64,000 bases of DNA from Quillaja saponaria (taxonomy: Eukaryota > Streptophyta > Magnoliopsida > Fabales > Quillajaceae), in contig CM055608.1 in assembly GCA_029379385.1 (NCBI GenBank), forward strand, positions 17,668,350 through 17,732,349, written 5' to 3'. Both the position numbers and the translations under genes were made by a program. Under the pieces are notes generated by a model. That model was not told the origin of the DNA. It worked only from the letters and a program-made list of their open reading frames with translations, and did not search any database. Below, piece after piece: positions 1 through 11,827 of the stretch; positions within the stretch are counted from its first letter, which is position 1; each line of letters starts with the position of its first letter.

Positions 1-2272
1 TGTTTCTCACACTCATGATGATGGCTGATGGTTCCTTACTTCACGTCAGATTCATTCTAGAGTTAGAAGAAGAGACAAACAGACTAAATTAACTTAAAAT
101 ATTTAAAATCTAATCTTGTTGATTTATTTGTGGGCTAATAATTTTAGGACTATTTATTTTTTGAAATTAAGTGGGAGCCAAATTTATTTTTTTACATAAT
201 CCAGTGGGGTCAATTTCATAATTTATTTATACTTATAGGATAATTTTTATAAATCAGTGGGATCAGCTGACCACATCAACCTTAACCTTTGTCCACCCCT
301 GAAAACAACGATGCCGAGCATAATGGATGCAAATCCTCCTAAATTTCTGACAAGAGTGAAAAAAAATTTTAAAAATTTGAGCATGGTGAAAGAAAGAAGA
401 AGAGGGATGGATTAAAATTTGAAAATATTTCTAGCGTCCACATAAAATGAATGCTATTAATAATAATAAAAAATAATGAGTGTACGCATTAGTTAAAGTG
501 GATGTTAAAAGTATCCACAATAACGAACGTTGATAAATAACAAAATGGACGATAATACTTTCGCTGAAAATGGTATGAAACTTTGTTGATCATCAGCGTC
601 TATTTTCTCTTATCAGTGTCTTTTAATTTATTTTCTCAAAATTTATCAGCATTTACATATTTGCAGACACGGATGATTAATCCATGGGATGTTGATACTA
701 TTTTTTATTGGAGTGATAGGTTTGTCCAAGGCTTCCACATAGGAATTGTCTGTCAACGTTACCTCCTTCTAAGTTAATTTAGATGCAAAGTGATGATAAA
801 GACGTAATTGACCGAATTTTGAAATGAAAGGGACCTTATTATAGCATTTCGAAATATAGGAAATAAATTAGAATTTATTGTAAATCATGGGAACCAATAA
901 TATAATTTTTCCAATAATAAAAGATACTATAAATCCTTTTAAATTAACTAATTGAAGGTAATAAATAGACACTACGTTTCATTATAAATAATCACTCAGC
1001 TACTAATTATTTGTTATAATTAAAATTTAAACTAAATTAAATTGTGACACATTTGTACTGTGATACTTTAATTGTATTTTATGAAAACTTTGTTTTTCTT
1101 TTTTTCTTCAAAAAGAAACAATACAGTCAATCAGAACACGCAAATCTCCTTTGACAAATAAATGAAATATGTGATGTGACAAACTCTTGAAAGTTTATAT
1201 CCAAATGTACTCCATCTAATTATAAAGTTTTAGATATGTGATAGTTATATTATTTGAAACTTACACTAATCATAGCAATGAAATTTTCCAAACAATTTCT
1301 TTTGTGATATGTTTAACTATAATTAAAGATTTTGAATGCAATCATTAATGTCCACTGAAACTAAGTTGTCCAACCGAGAAGTTTTTTTGGTATTGTTCTA
1401 AGAAAGTGAAATCGAATTCCACCTACACAAAAAATTAAAAAATTTATAAGAATTAAAAGAGTTATCTCTGATTATATAAAGCTTTCTATGACCAAAATTT
1501 AAAAATCTGATCTTACTAATTATTAGTCATCAAATCAGTAAATATATTATTTATGTATTAATTTAAATCAAACTATAATATTTTATATCTTTATTAATAT
1601 ATACATACTAGTCCTTTAACACATGTTTACAGAGGCTTTAATTTATTTTAATTAAAATTATCTAATTTATTTAAAAAAATTATCTGTACGACTTATGAAA
1701 AGATAATGTTCTCCAGTACATAGGATATGAGAGAAATGGATAGTTCATAGAATTTTAAAACTTAAATGATTTTTTAGTAATTTTGAATTGATATATTTTT
1801 TAAATTTGTATATAATATATGGTAAGAAACCATAGATATAATCAAATTTCAACATGGATACTAACATAATCTCTGCTTAAGTATTGACTTCCTTTAATAA
1901 TTAGCAGTGTAAGGGGGTAAAAAAATGTAATTTCCACCGGAACTCACATGGCATTTCTTTTTCTTTTTATTTATTTCTATTTATTCAGCAAAGATTATCG
2001 GCAAAAAAAATTAAAAAACAGAAGAAGCTATCTGCCTCAATTCTTAAAGAATGCATCGAAAATCCTAATCCGAGGAAATCGATAATTAAATCTAGTTCGT
2101 CATATAAAGTTGTTAATAGTGTTAATACAAATTGTAAATAAAAGATGCCCTGCCTCTTAATTAAAAAAGTAAAACAAGAATGAAGACTACATTTATATTA
2201 TACACATAATTTTACAAGTAGGTTTATGTCCTCTTGGAAAATTTACTTATTATTCCTGTAATCACACATGAA
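1..2272. other. AT-rich flank downstream of the SET pseudogene
   Basis: No coding region, RNA gene or transposon end could be recognised here. The sequence is strongly AT-rich with many short A and T runs. The only open frames are short and show no codon structure or motif. The right end should hold the 3' UTR of the minus-strand SET gene, but no poly(A) signal stands out. Confidence 0.5.
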
Positions 2273-2419
2273 CTAAGTGGTCAAGGTAGCACAGTAGTAC
2301 TTTAACCAAGCAGAAGCAGATTTAAGAATGCGAATTTCTCCACCGAGAAGATCCCGAGCCATTTGCATTCTAGTAGGAATGTTTTCACACATGGAAAGAG
2401 AATTGACAGGATCCAATGT
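2273..2419 (-). pseudogene. SET pseudogene exon 13 (terminal)
   Basis: After acceptor TGTGTACAG, 48 codons and a TAG (2275-2273) follow. It starts TLDPVNSLSMCENIPTRMQM and continues ARDLLGGEIRILKSASAWLK to YYCATLTT. The M-A-R-D-L-L-x-G-E block is the conserved C-terminal helix of the Rubis-subs-bind domain. The frame is intact. Intron 12 (2420-2676) is 257 bp and T-rich on the sense strand. Confidence 0.9.
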
Positions 2420-2676
2420 CTGTACACAAACACAAGCACAGATATCAAATATGAACTCAAGACAGGAAATCTTCTAGGTAACACCGTGCAGTATAACATC
2501 ATGGATTGGCTGAAGACTGCAGATCCATTTTCTTTCCGGAAAATAACGTAAGCCGTCTTGGATTGGTGAACATACCAAATCAGACTTGCTAACCCACATT
2601 TTACTGGTTTCAGTGTCTAATTTGTAAGGTGATTTAAGAATAAACTTCAAATAAGGTAACAATGCCAAGTCTTTAC

Positions 2677-2823
2677 CTTAATAACTTCACGCTCATCAAT
2701 TAATTGAGTGATTATTGATAACAACATCATATGTGCTTCAATCTCTTTGCTGATGTTATTTTAAAGGACGCTGCGCCGGCCTTCCATCATTTTGTGCAGC
2801 TTCTGTGGCCAAATTCTTGAGCT
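2677..2823 (-). pseudogene. SET pseudogene exon 12, frameshifted
   Basis: After acceptor TTTCCAG, it reads ELKNLATEAAQNDGRPAQRP then LK and a stop (TAA 2756-2758). One frame over, ISKEIEAHMMLLSIITQLID then EREVIK continues to donor ATTAAG|GTAAAG. AAQNDGR and E-I-E-A-H are Rubis-subs-bind signatures. The length between the phase-1 entry and phase-0 exit is off by one (or minus two), so an indel near 2755-2762 broke the frame. Confidence 0.88.
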
Positions 2824-2937
2824 CTGGAAATCCAATTATAATAAATAATGATGACGTATGCAATATCAGATATAGCTTATGTAAGACGTCTAAAAGTATT
2901 GTGCTGAACAAATAGAGTAACATGATATAAAGAAGAC

Positions 2938-3026
2938 CTTGAGGAGTGGTTCAGGAAAGAATTCGAGCAACTGCACGATGTGATTGGGGAATACCCTTCC
3001 CTTTTCCTGTACGAGATCTCACTTCC
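2938..3026 (-). pseudogene. SET pseudogene exon 11, with a premature stop
   Basis: The exon starts in the phase left by exon 10 and reads EVRSRTGKGKGIPQSHRAVA then R-I-L-S, TGA, T-T-P-Q, to donor CTCAAG|GTCTTC. GKGKGIPQS is a strong family signature in the linker to the Rubis-subs-bind domain. The TGA (2951-2953) stands where I expect a Cys codon, one base away. Intron 11 is 114 bp. Confidence 0.88.
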
Positions 3027-3389
3027 CTACGTGATTATTAGTTTACAGCTTTACTAGGAAAAAATAAACATTATGATGTGTCAGAAAATAAAAGATTGAC
3101 AAATTTTTTGACGAATATCACATGAAGGCATCGAGTAGGAAAGGGCATCAATGACATAAGGATACAGGCCAAAACACAAACGCAGTGTTGCAACTTAAAC
3201 TGAATTCAGCGTTTTAGTATAGGCGATGTATTAGCTGCAAAAACTACAACTAGTTACTGTGCTAGAAACCACAAGACCTTATTCTTGTTACTTTAAGTCC
3301 TTCTACTTATAAAAATCGCAAGACCTTATTCTTTCCAAAAAAAAAAATATGGTTCAAGTTCTATATATATATCTAGGGTTTAAAAAAAT

Positions 3390-3710
3390 CCACATAAGAG
3401 TTACGTCAAGAACATTTATGGTTCAAGTTCTACTACTAAGAACAATGCACATGAGCATGATGAGTTATTAGAAGAAGATGATGAAGGTTATAATTGTAAT
3501 AATAGTGATTGAGGTGATGTTGGTCCTACAAGTATTGATGAGGATGAGACAATGAGCAACTCATGAGTAGGAGGAAGAACTATTTTTTGAAAGATGCTTG
3601 CATTTGAATTTTACGTTTACTTTCATGTTTGAACTTGACTTTTGAAATGGCTCATTTGTTATTCTATAAGTTTTAAATGCTTCAAATATTTAATACAATG
3701 TTTTTTACGG

Positions 3711-3743
<33 letters not shown>

Positions 3744-3911
3744 TAAGTTTAATCTCACATTCTCACTATCATTATATATGTCTTCTCTTAAGAGTATTTT
3801 AATTCTTTTTACTTAAGTGCGCCTAGGCATGAACCTGCACCTTGTGCTTGGCGTGCGTAGGCAATAAAAGCCCTTATCGCCTAAATGCACCTAGCACTTT
3901 TTATAACATTG
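3390..3911 (+). mobile_element. hAT element remnant (right end)
   Basis: Around 3460-3570 the plus strand reads as an acidic tail (LLEEDDEGYNCNNSD, then DVGPTSIDEDE) like the C-terminus of plant hAT transposases. The end CACCTAGCACTTTTTATAACATTG (3888-3911) matches the right terminus of the 35775-36652 element (CACCTAGAGCCTTTGATAACAATG). The left end was not found. It abuts copia C at the start of its reverse transcriptase, so it probably inserted there. Confidence 0.55.
3711..3742. repeat. (TA)n(TG)n microsatellite
   Basis: An uninterrupted run of about nine TA units is followed by about seven TG units, inside the hAT remnant. Confidence 0.95.
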
Positions 3912-4328
3912 TAAAAGATACAAAGCAAGACTAGTTGCCAAGGCTTTCACTCAAACAAATGGAGTGAATTATGAAAAAACTTTTACTCCTATTGCTAAGA
4001 TGAATTCCATTAGAGTTCTTATATCTTATACAGCCAATCTTTGTTAGGATTTGCAGTAACTAGATGTAAAAAATAAATTCTAGCATAGGAATCTAGCTAA
4101 GGAAGTTTCCCTTGGTTTTCCTGGTTAGAAAGCTGAAGGTAAAGTATGCAGATTGAGAAAATCTATATATGGGCTCAAACAATCTCCTAGAGCATGGTTT
4201 GAAAGATTTAGGAGGACGATGATATCTTTTGGATTCCAACATAGCAATGTTGATCACACAATGTTTATTAAGCATTACAATGGGAAGATTAATGTTTTTA
4301 TTGTTTATGTTGATGATATAGTTGTGAC

Positions 4329-7300
4329 CAAGGTTGTCAAGATCGAGATCTTAAGCAGGATCAACTCGTAAGATCGAATCGGTAGAATCGGAAAAACTTA
4401 CAAATTTTGTAAAATAGTTATTAGAGTATATTTTAATGTACATAATTTATTGTAAGTATGTGTATTTTGTTATAAACAAACACAATTTGTATATAGCTCC
4501 CACTATGTTTTTTATTCTAAAGCAAAATATTCAACAAATTCATCAATAAGATAAAATAACTACTCAAAGAGAGTACAAGTACAAACATAAAACATCCAAT
4601 ACGAACATCAAATTCATAACATTAATTTCATAAATCCAAATATAAGTTCATAAACAAAATATCCATACAAAGATTCTTAATACCACAAAATTAAAATCCT
4701 ATTTGCATTATTTAGTCTAAACCAAAATTAGTCCCTTCTTCATAAACATCACAATTATCTTCTTCATCATCACCACTTTCTCCATCATCATCCCCATCAT
4801 CATCTCCATTGCCAACATCATTGTCATCATTACCATCTTCATTGTCAATGGGGTTTCCACCATCATTGGCATTAGAAGAACCATCAAGAACACATAGCCA
4901 TTCATTTGATGAAGAATCTACAAGATCTTCTTTTAGAGTTATCCATTCATCATCTGAGGAGAGATCATCCAATTTCAAGCTCGAACTCGAATATTTTTTG
5001 GTTTGCCTTTCATTCAACTTGCAATTGTACATAACAAACACTAAGTCATTCATTTTCTTTTGATGCAAACGGTTCCTTTTCTTTGTATGCACCTAAAAAA
5101 GTAGTAAATTATTTATAAGAAATCAATACTAAAAACAAGAATTATAAAATCAAAATAATATATACTATCAACTTATATTTATCATCTCAAATGCGCTCCA
5201 ATTATGTTCGCATCCAAAAGAACTACAAGTCAGGCTTAAGATCTGAATGGAAAACCTTTGTAACTCATGGCATTCGTCTCCATAAGAATACCACCATTCA
5301 GCTGGAGTTTTTTTCTCCCTCATTGCCTTTGCAGCTAAGATTCCAAATAATCCTCTAGCATTTTTGAAATTTTCAAGTTGCAAATCAATTGTATTTCTCT
5401 CATTTGAATCTCAAACCAATCTCTCCAAGCAACTGTAAAGTCCACGTTTAACTTCAAAATCACCTTTGAAGTTAGGACTATAATAATATTGAGGATTTAA
5501 ATAGTAAGTTGTAGCATGCAAAGGCCTATGAAACTGCATCTCCCATCTCTCATCAATAATGTTTCAAATCGGCTCATACCTATAAAGGTTAATTAGAAAT
5601 TTAGGATTAGTTGACACAAAAAATAATATGAAAATATGTGAAGTTACTACTTACTAGTTTAAAAAAACAAAACCTAACCTCTTTTTAACGTTGCCAAAAT
5701 TCAATTGTATATTTTCTTTTGCCCGATCCATTTCTTCATAAATAAATCCCATAGTCGGTTTCCCTTCTGAATCCACTAACCTGAGCACCTTAATAAGAGG
5801 ATTAGCAACCTTAAGACATTCAACAACTTTCTTCCAAAACTCATTGTTTAGAATAGTTCTTGCAACTTTCTTTCCTTTTTCTGTGTTTGAAGAAATGCTT
5901 GCTTTCCACTTTTGAGAAGAAAACATTCTCTTCAATGTTGCTTTTAATTCAAGAAGACACCCCAAAGTCAAGTACGAAGTAGCAAACCGGGTCGCAGCAG
6001 GTCTAATTAAATCTCTCCCTTTGGTGAAACTCCTCAACATAGCAATGAGCATGTTTATTCCATAAATGTATTTAGTAATTCTCTTTCATTTTTCAATAGT
6101 CACAGAATGCATTTTTAATTTTTTTGCAAAATCCTCCAATATCAAATCAATGCAGTGTGTTGCACATGGTGTCCAATATAAGCTCTTTCTTTTTTCATCA
6201 ATATTTCACCAGCTACTTTGTAGTTTGCTAGATTATCAATAATCACCTTGCACCACATTCTGCTCCTTAAATCTTCTCCACAACATCATCTAACATCTCA
6301 AAAATTTTGACGGCAGTTTTAGAGAAGTTTGATGTCTCCACTAATGATAAAAATATAGTCCTTTTCGGACTATTAACCAAAAAATTGCATTTAGAAAGTC
6401 GTTTCCTATATGTCCAACCATCAGACATTAGAGAACATCTTGTTTTTTTCCATTCTAGTTTGTACTCCTCAAGAAGGCCCATAGTTTTACTTACTTCTAT
6501 CTTCAAGAATTTTTTTCTCAATTCATGATAAGAGGGACCTTTCATCAGCCCACAACCATACCTCCCAATTGCTTCTAATATTTCAGCAAATTTAGGATTT
6601 TTCACACAAGTAAAAGGGATAGCACTTATGTAAAAAAATTGAGCTATATTTGAACATGCTTCTTCTCGCAAATCCTTTATGACCCATTGATTCATTGTTG
6701 TTTGTGTTTTGTTGCTTCCAACCCCACTAGAATTTTGTACAAAATATCCCTTAATTTCTTTTCCTTTCCCTTTACTTGTTCGCACAATTTCTACATCTTC
6801 CATATCGCCATCACTATCTTCTAAAATTCTCCTTTTCTTCACTTTTTTCACTTCTAATTTATCTAAGACAACTCTCATTTTATTTTTCACATCATCCGAA
6901 ACACTCACACATGCTATTGTATCTTCTCCAGTGCTTGCAAGATGGTGCTTGAACCGAAAAATTCCACCCATTACAATCTTTGAACAATATTTGTATTTCA
7001 CTTTTCTCTTGTTTTCTTCTACTGGGATACTATATTCCCAACTCACATCAGTTCTACTTCCCGAAGCATTTTTTCTACTCTTAGAAGAACTAGAAGGAGG
7101 CATTTTCCTTTAAAACAAGAAGTCATCAACAAATCAAATGCACCATCATCAAATTAGCAACTAAGGAATAAATAATTTTATCCAATAAATCTAAATTTAA
7201 TAGCAAATCAAATTAGCAACCAGAAGGAGGCATTTTCCTTTAAATTTTGTTGCTGTTTGAAACTAAAAAACTGATTCTATTTATGGCACTTCAAAATTTC

Positions 7301-8274
7301 ACCAGTTCATATGCTTTAAGCAAAGCTGCTAGACATTTAAGAAAGGCACTTCCTGAAGTATTGATTCCAATTTAATAGCAATAACAAAAGAGATATTTTA
7401 AATTCTTTTGAATTCTAGCTGCAAACCACCAATTGAAAATAAAATCATACATGATAATGATAAAATAACATCTTAAATGAGAATCACAAATGACCAATTA
7501 AATGATATAATCATCTAATACATATATAAAATAATACACTATATATGTCAAATGGTACATTACATTTACATATTATACAAATATTATTATTTTTTTTCAA
7601 TATTATTACCATGATAATAATCCCCAATTAGCTAGAAAGTAATTTAAAGGATGAACAATCATCTATTACATTATACATATCTAATAATACACTATATATT
7701 TCAACTGTACACCGTTTTACATATTATACAAATAATTTTTTTTCTTTTTCAATATTATTACATGATAATCCCCATTTAGCCTAAAAAAAATACCTTCTTC
7801 GTCAAAACTGAAACTCGAAAGTGGTTGCCCATTATTCCCTTACTTTGCAAAGGCAAACAGAAAGCAAAATCGCATTCCAACTGCAAGTTTAGCTGCAGGT
7901 ATTACTTTGTAGCTTCGATCCGTGAGTGCATAAGTGATCTTCTTACTTCAAGAGATGAAGATGGGAAGAGGAAGAGGTCTATGGTCTGCCTTCTAAGCAG
8001 CAAGGGTTCGAACAGAAGAAAAGGGTTCAATTCCAAAATATCCATATTACCTTTGAAATCGATTCGGGTCTCTGAAGCCCAATTAAAAATTCAACCCATG
8101 TGGCTCTCTGCAGAATAGTTCAAACTCGCGATTTCATGATCTTGCTGCCCAGTTCACGATCTTGCTTCCGTTTTTTGAAGACACCGATCTTCTTGCCATG
8201 ACAACTTGGAATGCTAGCTTCAGATCGTAAGATCGTACGATCTTACGTTCCAAAGCCCGATCTTGACAACACTG
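4329..8274 (-). mobile_element. hAT DNA transposon (3.9 kb) nested in copia C
   Basis: Terminal inverted repeats are CAAGGTTGTCAAGATCGAGA (left) and, reading inward from the right, CAGTGTTGTCAAGATCGGGC. The flanks GTTGTGAC (4321-4328) and GTTATGAC (8275-8282) are an 8-bp target duplication with one transition, the length typical of hAT. Subterminal regions are full of AAGATCG/CGATCTT words, for example around 8226-8245, likely transposase-binding sites (inference). The element carries a broken transposase on the minus strand. It lies within the IVVT codons after the YVDD motif of copia C. Confidence 0.92.
4712..7103 (-). pseudogene. hAT transposase, broken into several frames
   Basis: The first block (7103-6267) starts MPPSSSSKSRKNASG, has a BED-like zinc-finger segment (YKYCSKI, then FRFKHHLA), and then a DUF659 core with SLMSDGWT and NFLVNSP. 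In the BED finger the first expected Cys reads Tyr (KYKYC). Further blocks follow at 6052-5654 (ATRFATSYLTL, KVLRLVDSEGKPTMGFIYE) and 5383-5168, the hAT dimerisation domain (WWYSYGDECHELQRFSIQIL, CSSFGCEHNWSAF). An acidic tail rich in Asp and Gly ends at 4712. The blocks lie in different frames separated by stops, so no active protein is expected. Confidence 0.88.
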
Positions 8275-9209
8275 GTTATGACAAGAGACAATTCTGAAGA
8301 TGTATCTAAACTAAATAATCACCTTGCTAAAGAGTTTGAGAACAAGGACTTAGGAAACCTCTGGGAATTGAAGTAGCTCGGTTTGAAAAAAGGTATATTC
8401 TTATCTCAAAGGAAGTATGTCCTTGACCTGTTGAAGAAGATTGGTATGCTTGAGTGCAGGCCCACAAACACACCTATAGAAACTAATCACAAGTTGCAAA
8501 TTGGTGATAGGGAATGTGTTAATAAGAAGAGATACCAGAGATTGGTTAGGAAGCTAATTTATCTCTCACACTCATCCTGACATAGCCTATGTTGTCAGTG
8601 TGATTAGTCAGTTTACGCATGATCCTCGCTTTACTTATTTAGATGCAGTTTACCGTATACTGCAGTACTTGAAATCTACTCCTAATAAAGGACTTCTATT
8701 TGAAAATTGTAAAAGTCTAAAGATAGAAACTTATACAGATGCAAACTAAGCTAGATCTATTGATGATAGAAGGTTCACATCAGAATATTGGACCTTTGTT
8801 GGCCGGAATCTAGTCTCTTCGAGAAGTAAGAAGTAAGTTGTGGTTGTTAGATCCAATGCAGAAACAGAGTACAGAGTAATGACACATGAAACTGGTGTGT
8901 TATTACAGTTTAAAAAGCTAATGGAAGATCTACAACTATTTGTAAAAAAGCCACTATTACTATATTGTGACAACACTACAGTTATAACCATAGCCCACAA
9001 TCTAGTCCAACATGATAGAACAAAACACATTGAGATAGATAGGTATTTTATAAAGGAAAAGCTAGATACAATACAAATTTGTATACCTTTTGTAAGATCT
9101 AAACAACAATTAGCATATATCTTCATAAAAAGTCTTAGTAGTTGTAGTTTTCATTATATTCTTTACAAGATGGGCATGAAAGATATTTATGCTCCATCTT
9201 GAGAGGGAG

Positions 9210-9329
9210 TGTTGACTGTAAATATTGTGTACAAGGGTATAAAGGTACTTACTCTTCCAGGAGTGTATAAACTAGATTGTAATTGTGTGAATAATAAAAC
9301 AAGACATAACTTTTCCACAAAATTCAACT
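9210..9329 (+). repeat. 3' LTR of copia C (about 120 bp)
   Basis: It follows the polypurine tract directly, begins TGTTGACTGTAAATA, and ends near 9329 where sequence matching copia B begins. It shares the word order of the copia D LTR (TTGTAATTGT, then an A-rich AAAACAAGA segment). Confidence 0.7.
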
Positions 9330-10128
9330 CCAATTCTACTCTTACTTCCACTACTTTCATTCCCGAAGCTGACAACTTCCTTTGACATACTTAAGTAGAA
9401 GAAATCAGCAAAGGAAAAGCATCAAGATATCAATAAAAAAACCATAACCATAAAGGGCTCCTACACCTTACCAACCACACGATCAACAAAGTGCCTAACC
9501 CTCTCAGCAATACCTTCAAATCACTACCCAGAAGCTAGGAACACCTGCACAAACCAAACACTCAGCTAGCCTTCGAAAAAAAACACAACCCACAGCCAAA
9601 AACTTTTGAAGTTGTGAGCCACTTCTCCAAAAACACTTCCTCCCTTCAAATCAACCCTAGAGATCCCCTCCACTACCCTAATTGAAGCCAATAAGGGCCT
9701 ACAGTAAGAGAAATATGCTAAGAAAACCCTAGAGTCGAAGGATTTCAGAGTTAGGTTAAGAACAGAAAAATGCCAAATTAACCCTTGTAACAGCAGCAAA
9801 TGGGAAGGAAACTTTGGGGGGTTTTGTTCGCCTTCTCTAGGTGAATCAGCCGGTAGTTTCAAATCTAAAAAAGGTCTCGGGAAACGCTGCCATGCAAAAG
9901 GCCGCCAGACACTGCCGTGCACTGCAGTGCCAGCAGGGGTCAACGACGATGGTGGCGGCGATCAAGGTAGAGGTTAGGGTTTTTCACTTTGTAAGCTCTG
10001 ATACCTTGATGAGTTGTGTAGAATCAATGTATTTATTCAAATTCAAAAACATGTACAACCTAAGATATATATACTCTACAAAGGTTATTACCCAATATTA
10101 CTCCCTAAACATATACACATAGACAACA
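9330..10128 (-). mobile_element. copia fragment B (5' LTR, primer site, leader)
   Basis: The 5' LTR is 10007-10128 in minus orientation, starting TGTTGTCTATGTGTATATG and ending CTCATCA. A primer-binding site AGGTATCAGAGC (reverse complement at 9995-10006) follows, then a leader matching copia A (compare 9355-9990 with 20130-20800). The fragment stops at the start of gag near 9340, where it meets the 3' LTR of copia C in opposite orientation. GC content rises in the leader around 9890-9970. Confidence 0.8.
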
Positions 10129-11827
10129 TAACATGAGAGGCCTTTTTGTGCCTAGCCAAAACTCTTCCATTCACCTCTTAAGCACAATTTGGATAATTTA
10201 AATCCTTTCCAAGTTCTGCATATACTTCCACTATCTAAAAACCATAAAAAATGAAAATGTGAATGGAAATTGGAAAACTCAAAAAGTGAGAACGTAAACT
10301 TGTAAAATCTTATGGTTTAAAAGCCTTTAGGTTTCAAGTTTATAAAAATGACACACTAAGATAAAACCAAGCCCTACTCATAATTTCATTGACAAAAGCA
10401 GGTAGGCCATCCAAAGCCATAAGTAAACTGATGCCACAATCAATATACATAAGATATCAATGGCAATATGGTGCAAGATCAATGCACATCAAGTTAGTTT
10501 ATTAGGGGACTCTCTTCTACAAGGCATTCTGTGTAGGAAAGTTTTCGATGAGGATCCAATCTAACATCAGAAACTAGCCAACAAAATGTCCTATGTAAAA
10601 GCACTTCCGGAAACTAACTACTTCAAAGCATTAACTCTTTGAAATTCATTTTGGAAGTAGATCAGATGTGAAATTCTCTTTAACATTTCCAAACCAACAC
10701 ATAACTATGAGCAGTTTCCTTAAAATAAAAACACTTCCCAAAACAGATTGCAATCGTGACTTTGCAACAGAAATTGTTAGCATTCAGACTTCCCAAAATA
10801 TGCAAACCTTAGTCTTTTCATTCATCCATGCAATCTTCAAAATTTTACAAAGAACTTCAAAATTCTATTTATTCAAAATCTCTAATTAACTTTACCAAAA
10901 CAATCAAAATTGTGATTCAATTCAAGAACCAATTATTAATTCCAAAACAAGCTAATTTCAGTTCATGAGCCAGTTATTAATTCCAAAACAAGCTAACAAA
11001 GTCAAGCAAAGAGAATAGGATATGCATATCACTGTTTCTTAGCCAAATTCATGGAAATTAAGCAATTGTCAAGAAAACTCTACTCGAACTTGTAAAATAC
11101 ATTTAGAGCTATCAATCCTTTCAAAATTCTGACCACAAATCAACATGCAATATAACCAAATCACATAAAAACCAGGTTTAAAATCCAAGGGTAAACAATT
11201 TGGATTTCGCAATTTCACTTACCCAGTTCAAACCCAATTTTGCCTCCTCTCAAAACCCTTTTCTTAAGCTCCCATTCTTCAATTCCAGTGCCCAGTTGAG
11301 AATCTAGCGTCAAATTGCAGTAGCGAATTTCAGTTCCTGATTCTTCAACCTAGGGTCAAAATAGCTCTTACAGTTACTGGTGGCTGGAAGCCACAAAAAC
11401 CCTAAACCGATAAATCCACTCCCTCATGTAACTTCAACTATCAGGAGATGGAAGTTGCAAAGCTCCTCCCGTAAGAGACAAGGTCCAACAATGAAACGTT
11501 GTTATCCCAATCCTCTCTCTTGCTTCCCTCAGATTTCCCTCCTTCCCACGGCAACTAGGGCTCCCAAATTCAAAGCTCACAGTCCCATTCTTTAAACTCT
11601 TCTCTGCCTGCAACAAGTGCAAGTGGACTGTGATTATGTCTTAGCCTCCAAGTAAAACACCACAAGTTTAAGGGATGTGGGATTGGGCAATTCTCCCATC
11701 TATTCACTTAAAGCCCCAATTATTTAATTAATTAACATGCAATCCAAATATATGTGTAGTTTTCACTTAAACCCTTAAGTCGATTTTCCTAGCTCTAATA
11801 TCTATATTTTTTTTTTGACAGAAAAAA
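10129..11827. other. unassigned intron sequence
   Basis: No coding exon or element end was recognised. At 11220-11610 the composition changes to CT-rich on the plus strand, resembling an LTR-element leader, but no LTR or primer site supports it. A 27-bp word with CCAATTATTAATTCC followed by AAAACAAGCTAA occurs twice, at 10929-10955 and 10970-10996. Confidence 0.4.

Larger units (their letters stand above)
3912..9329 (+). mobile_element. copia element C (5'-truncated), interrupted by an hAT
   Basis: The plus strand carries decayed Ty1/copia pol. At 3918-4328 is the start of reverse transcriptase (KARLVAKAFTQ, FTPIAKMNSIRVLIS, LRKSIYGLKQSPRAWF, IVYVDDIVVT). After the hAT, 8283-9202 continues with GIFLSQRKYVLDLLKK, a broken IYLSH segment and RNase H (AETEYRV, YCDNTTVITIAHN, RTKHIEIDRYFIKEKL), ending YAPS and TGA. 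A polypurine tract GAGAGGGAG (9201-9209) precedes a short LTR starting TGTTGACTG at 9210. Frameshifts and stops make it inactive. Its sequence is close to copia D, A and G. Gag, protease and integrase are absent. Confidence 0.85.

Noticed and set aside
2474..2668. Minus-strand open frame (LPYLKFILKSPYKLD) considered as an exon of the SET gene
   Set aside because: It lies between donor ATTAAG|GTAAAG and acceptor TGTGTACAG, which join exons 12 and 13 in the right phase, so it is intron 12.
4717..4905. Met-rich open frame in the hAT
   Set aside because: It is the other-frame shadow of the acidic tail of the transposase.
4809..5063. Plus-strand Ser-rich open frame
   Set aside because: It is antisense to the hAT transposase tail, and composition alone explains it.
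11380..11595. Plus-strand frame starting MAGSHKNPKPINPLP as a small gene
   Set aside because: It has no motif, no splice partner and no conserved pattern. The CT-rich composition suggests a retroelement leader.
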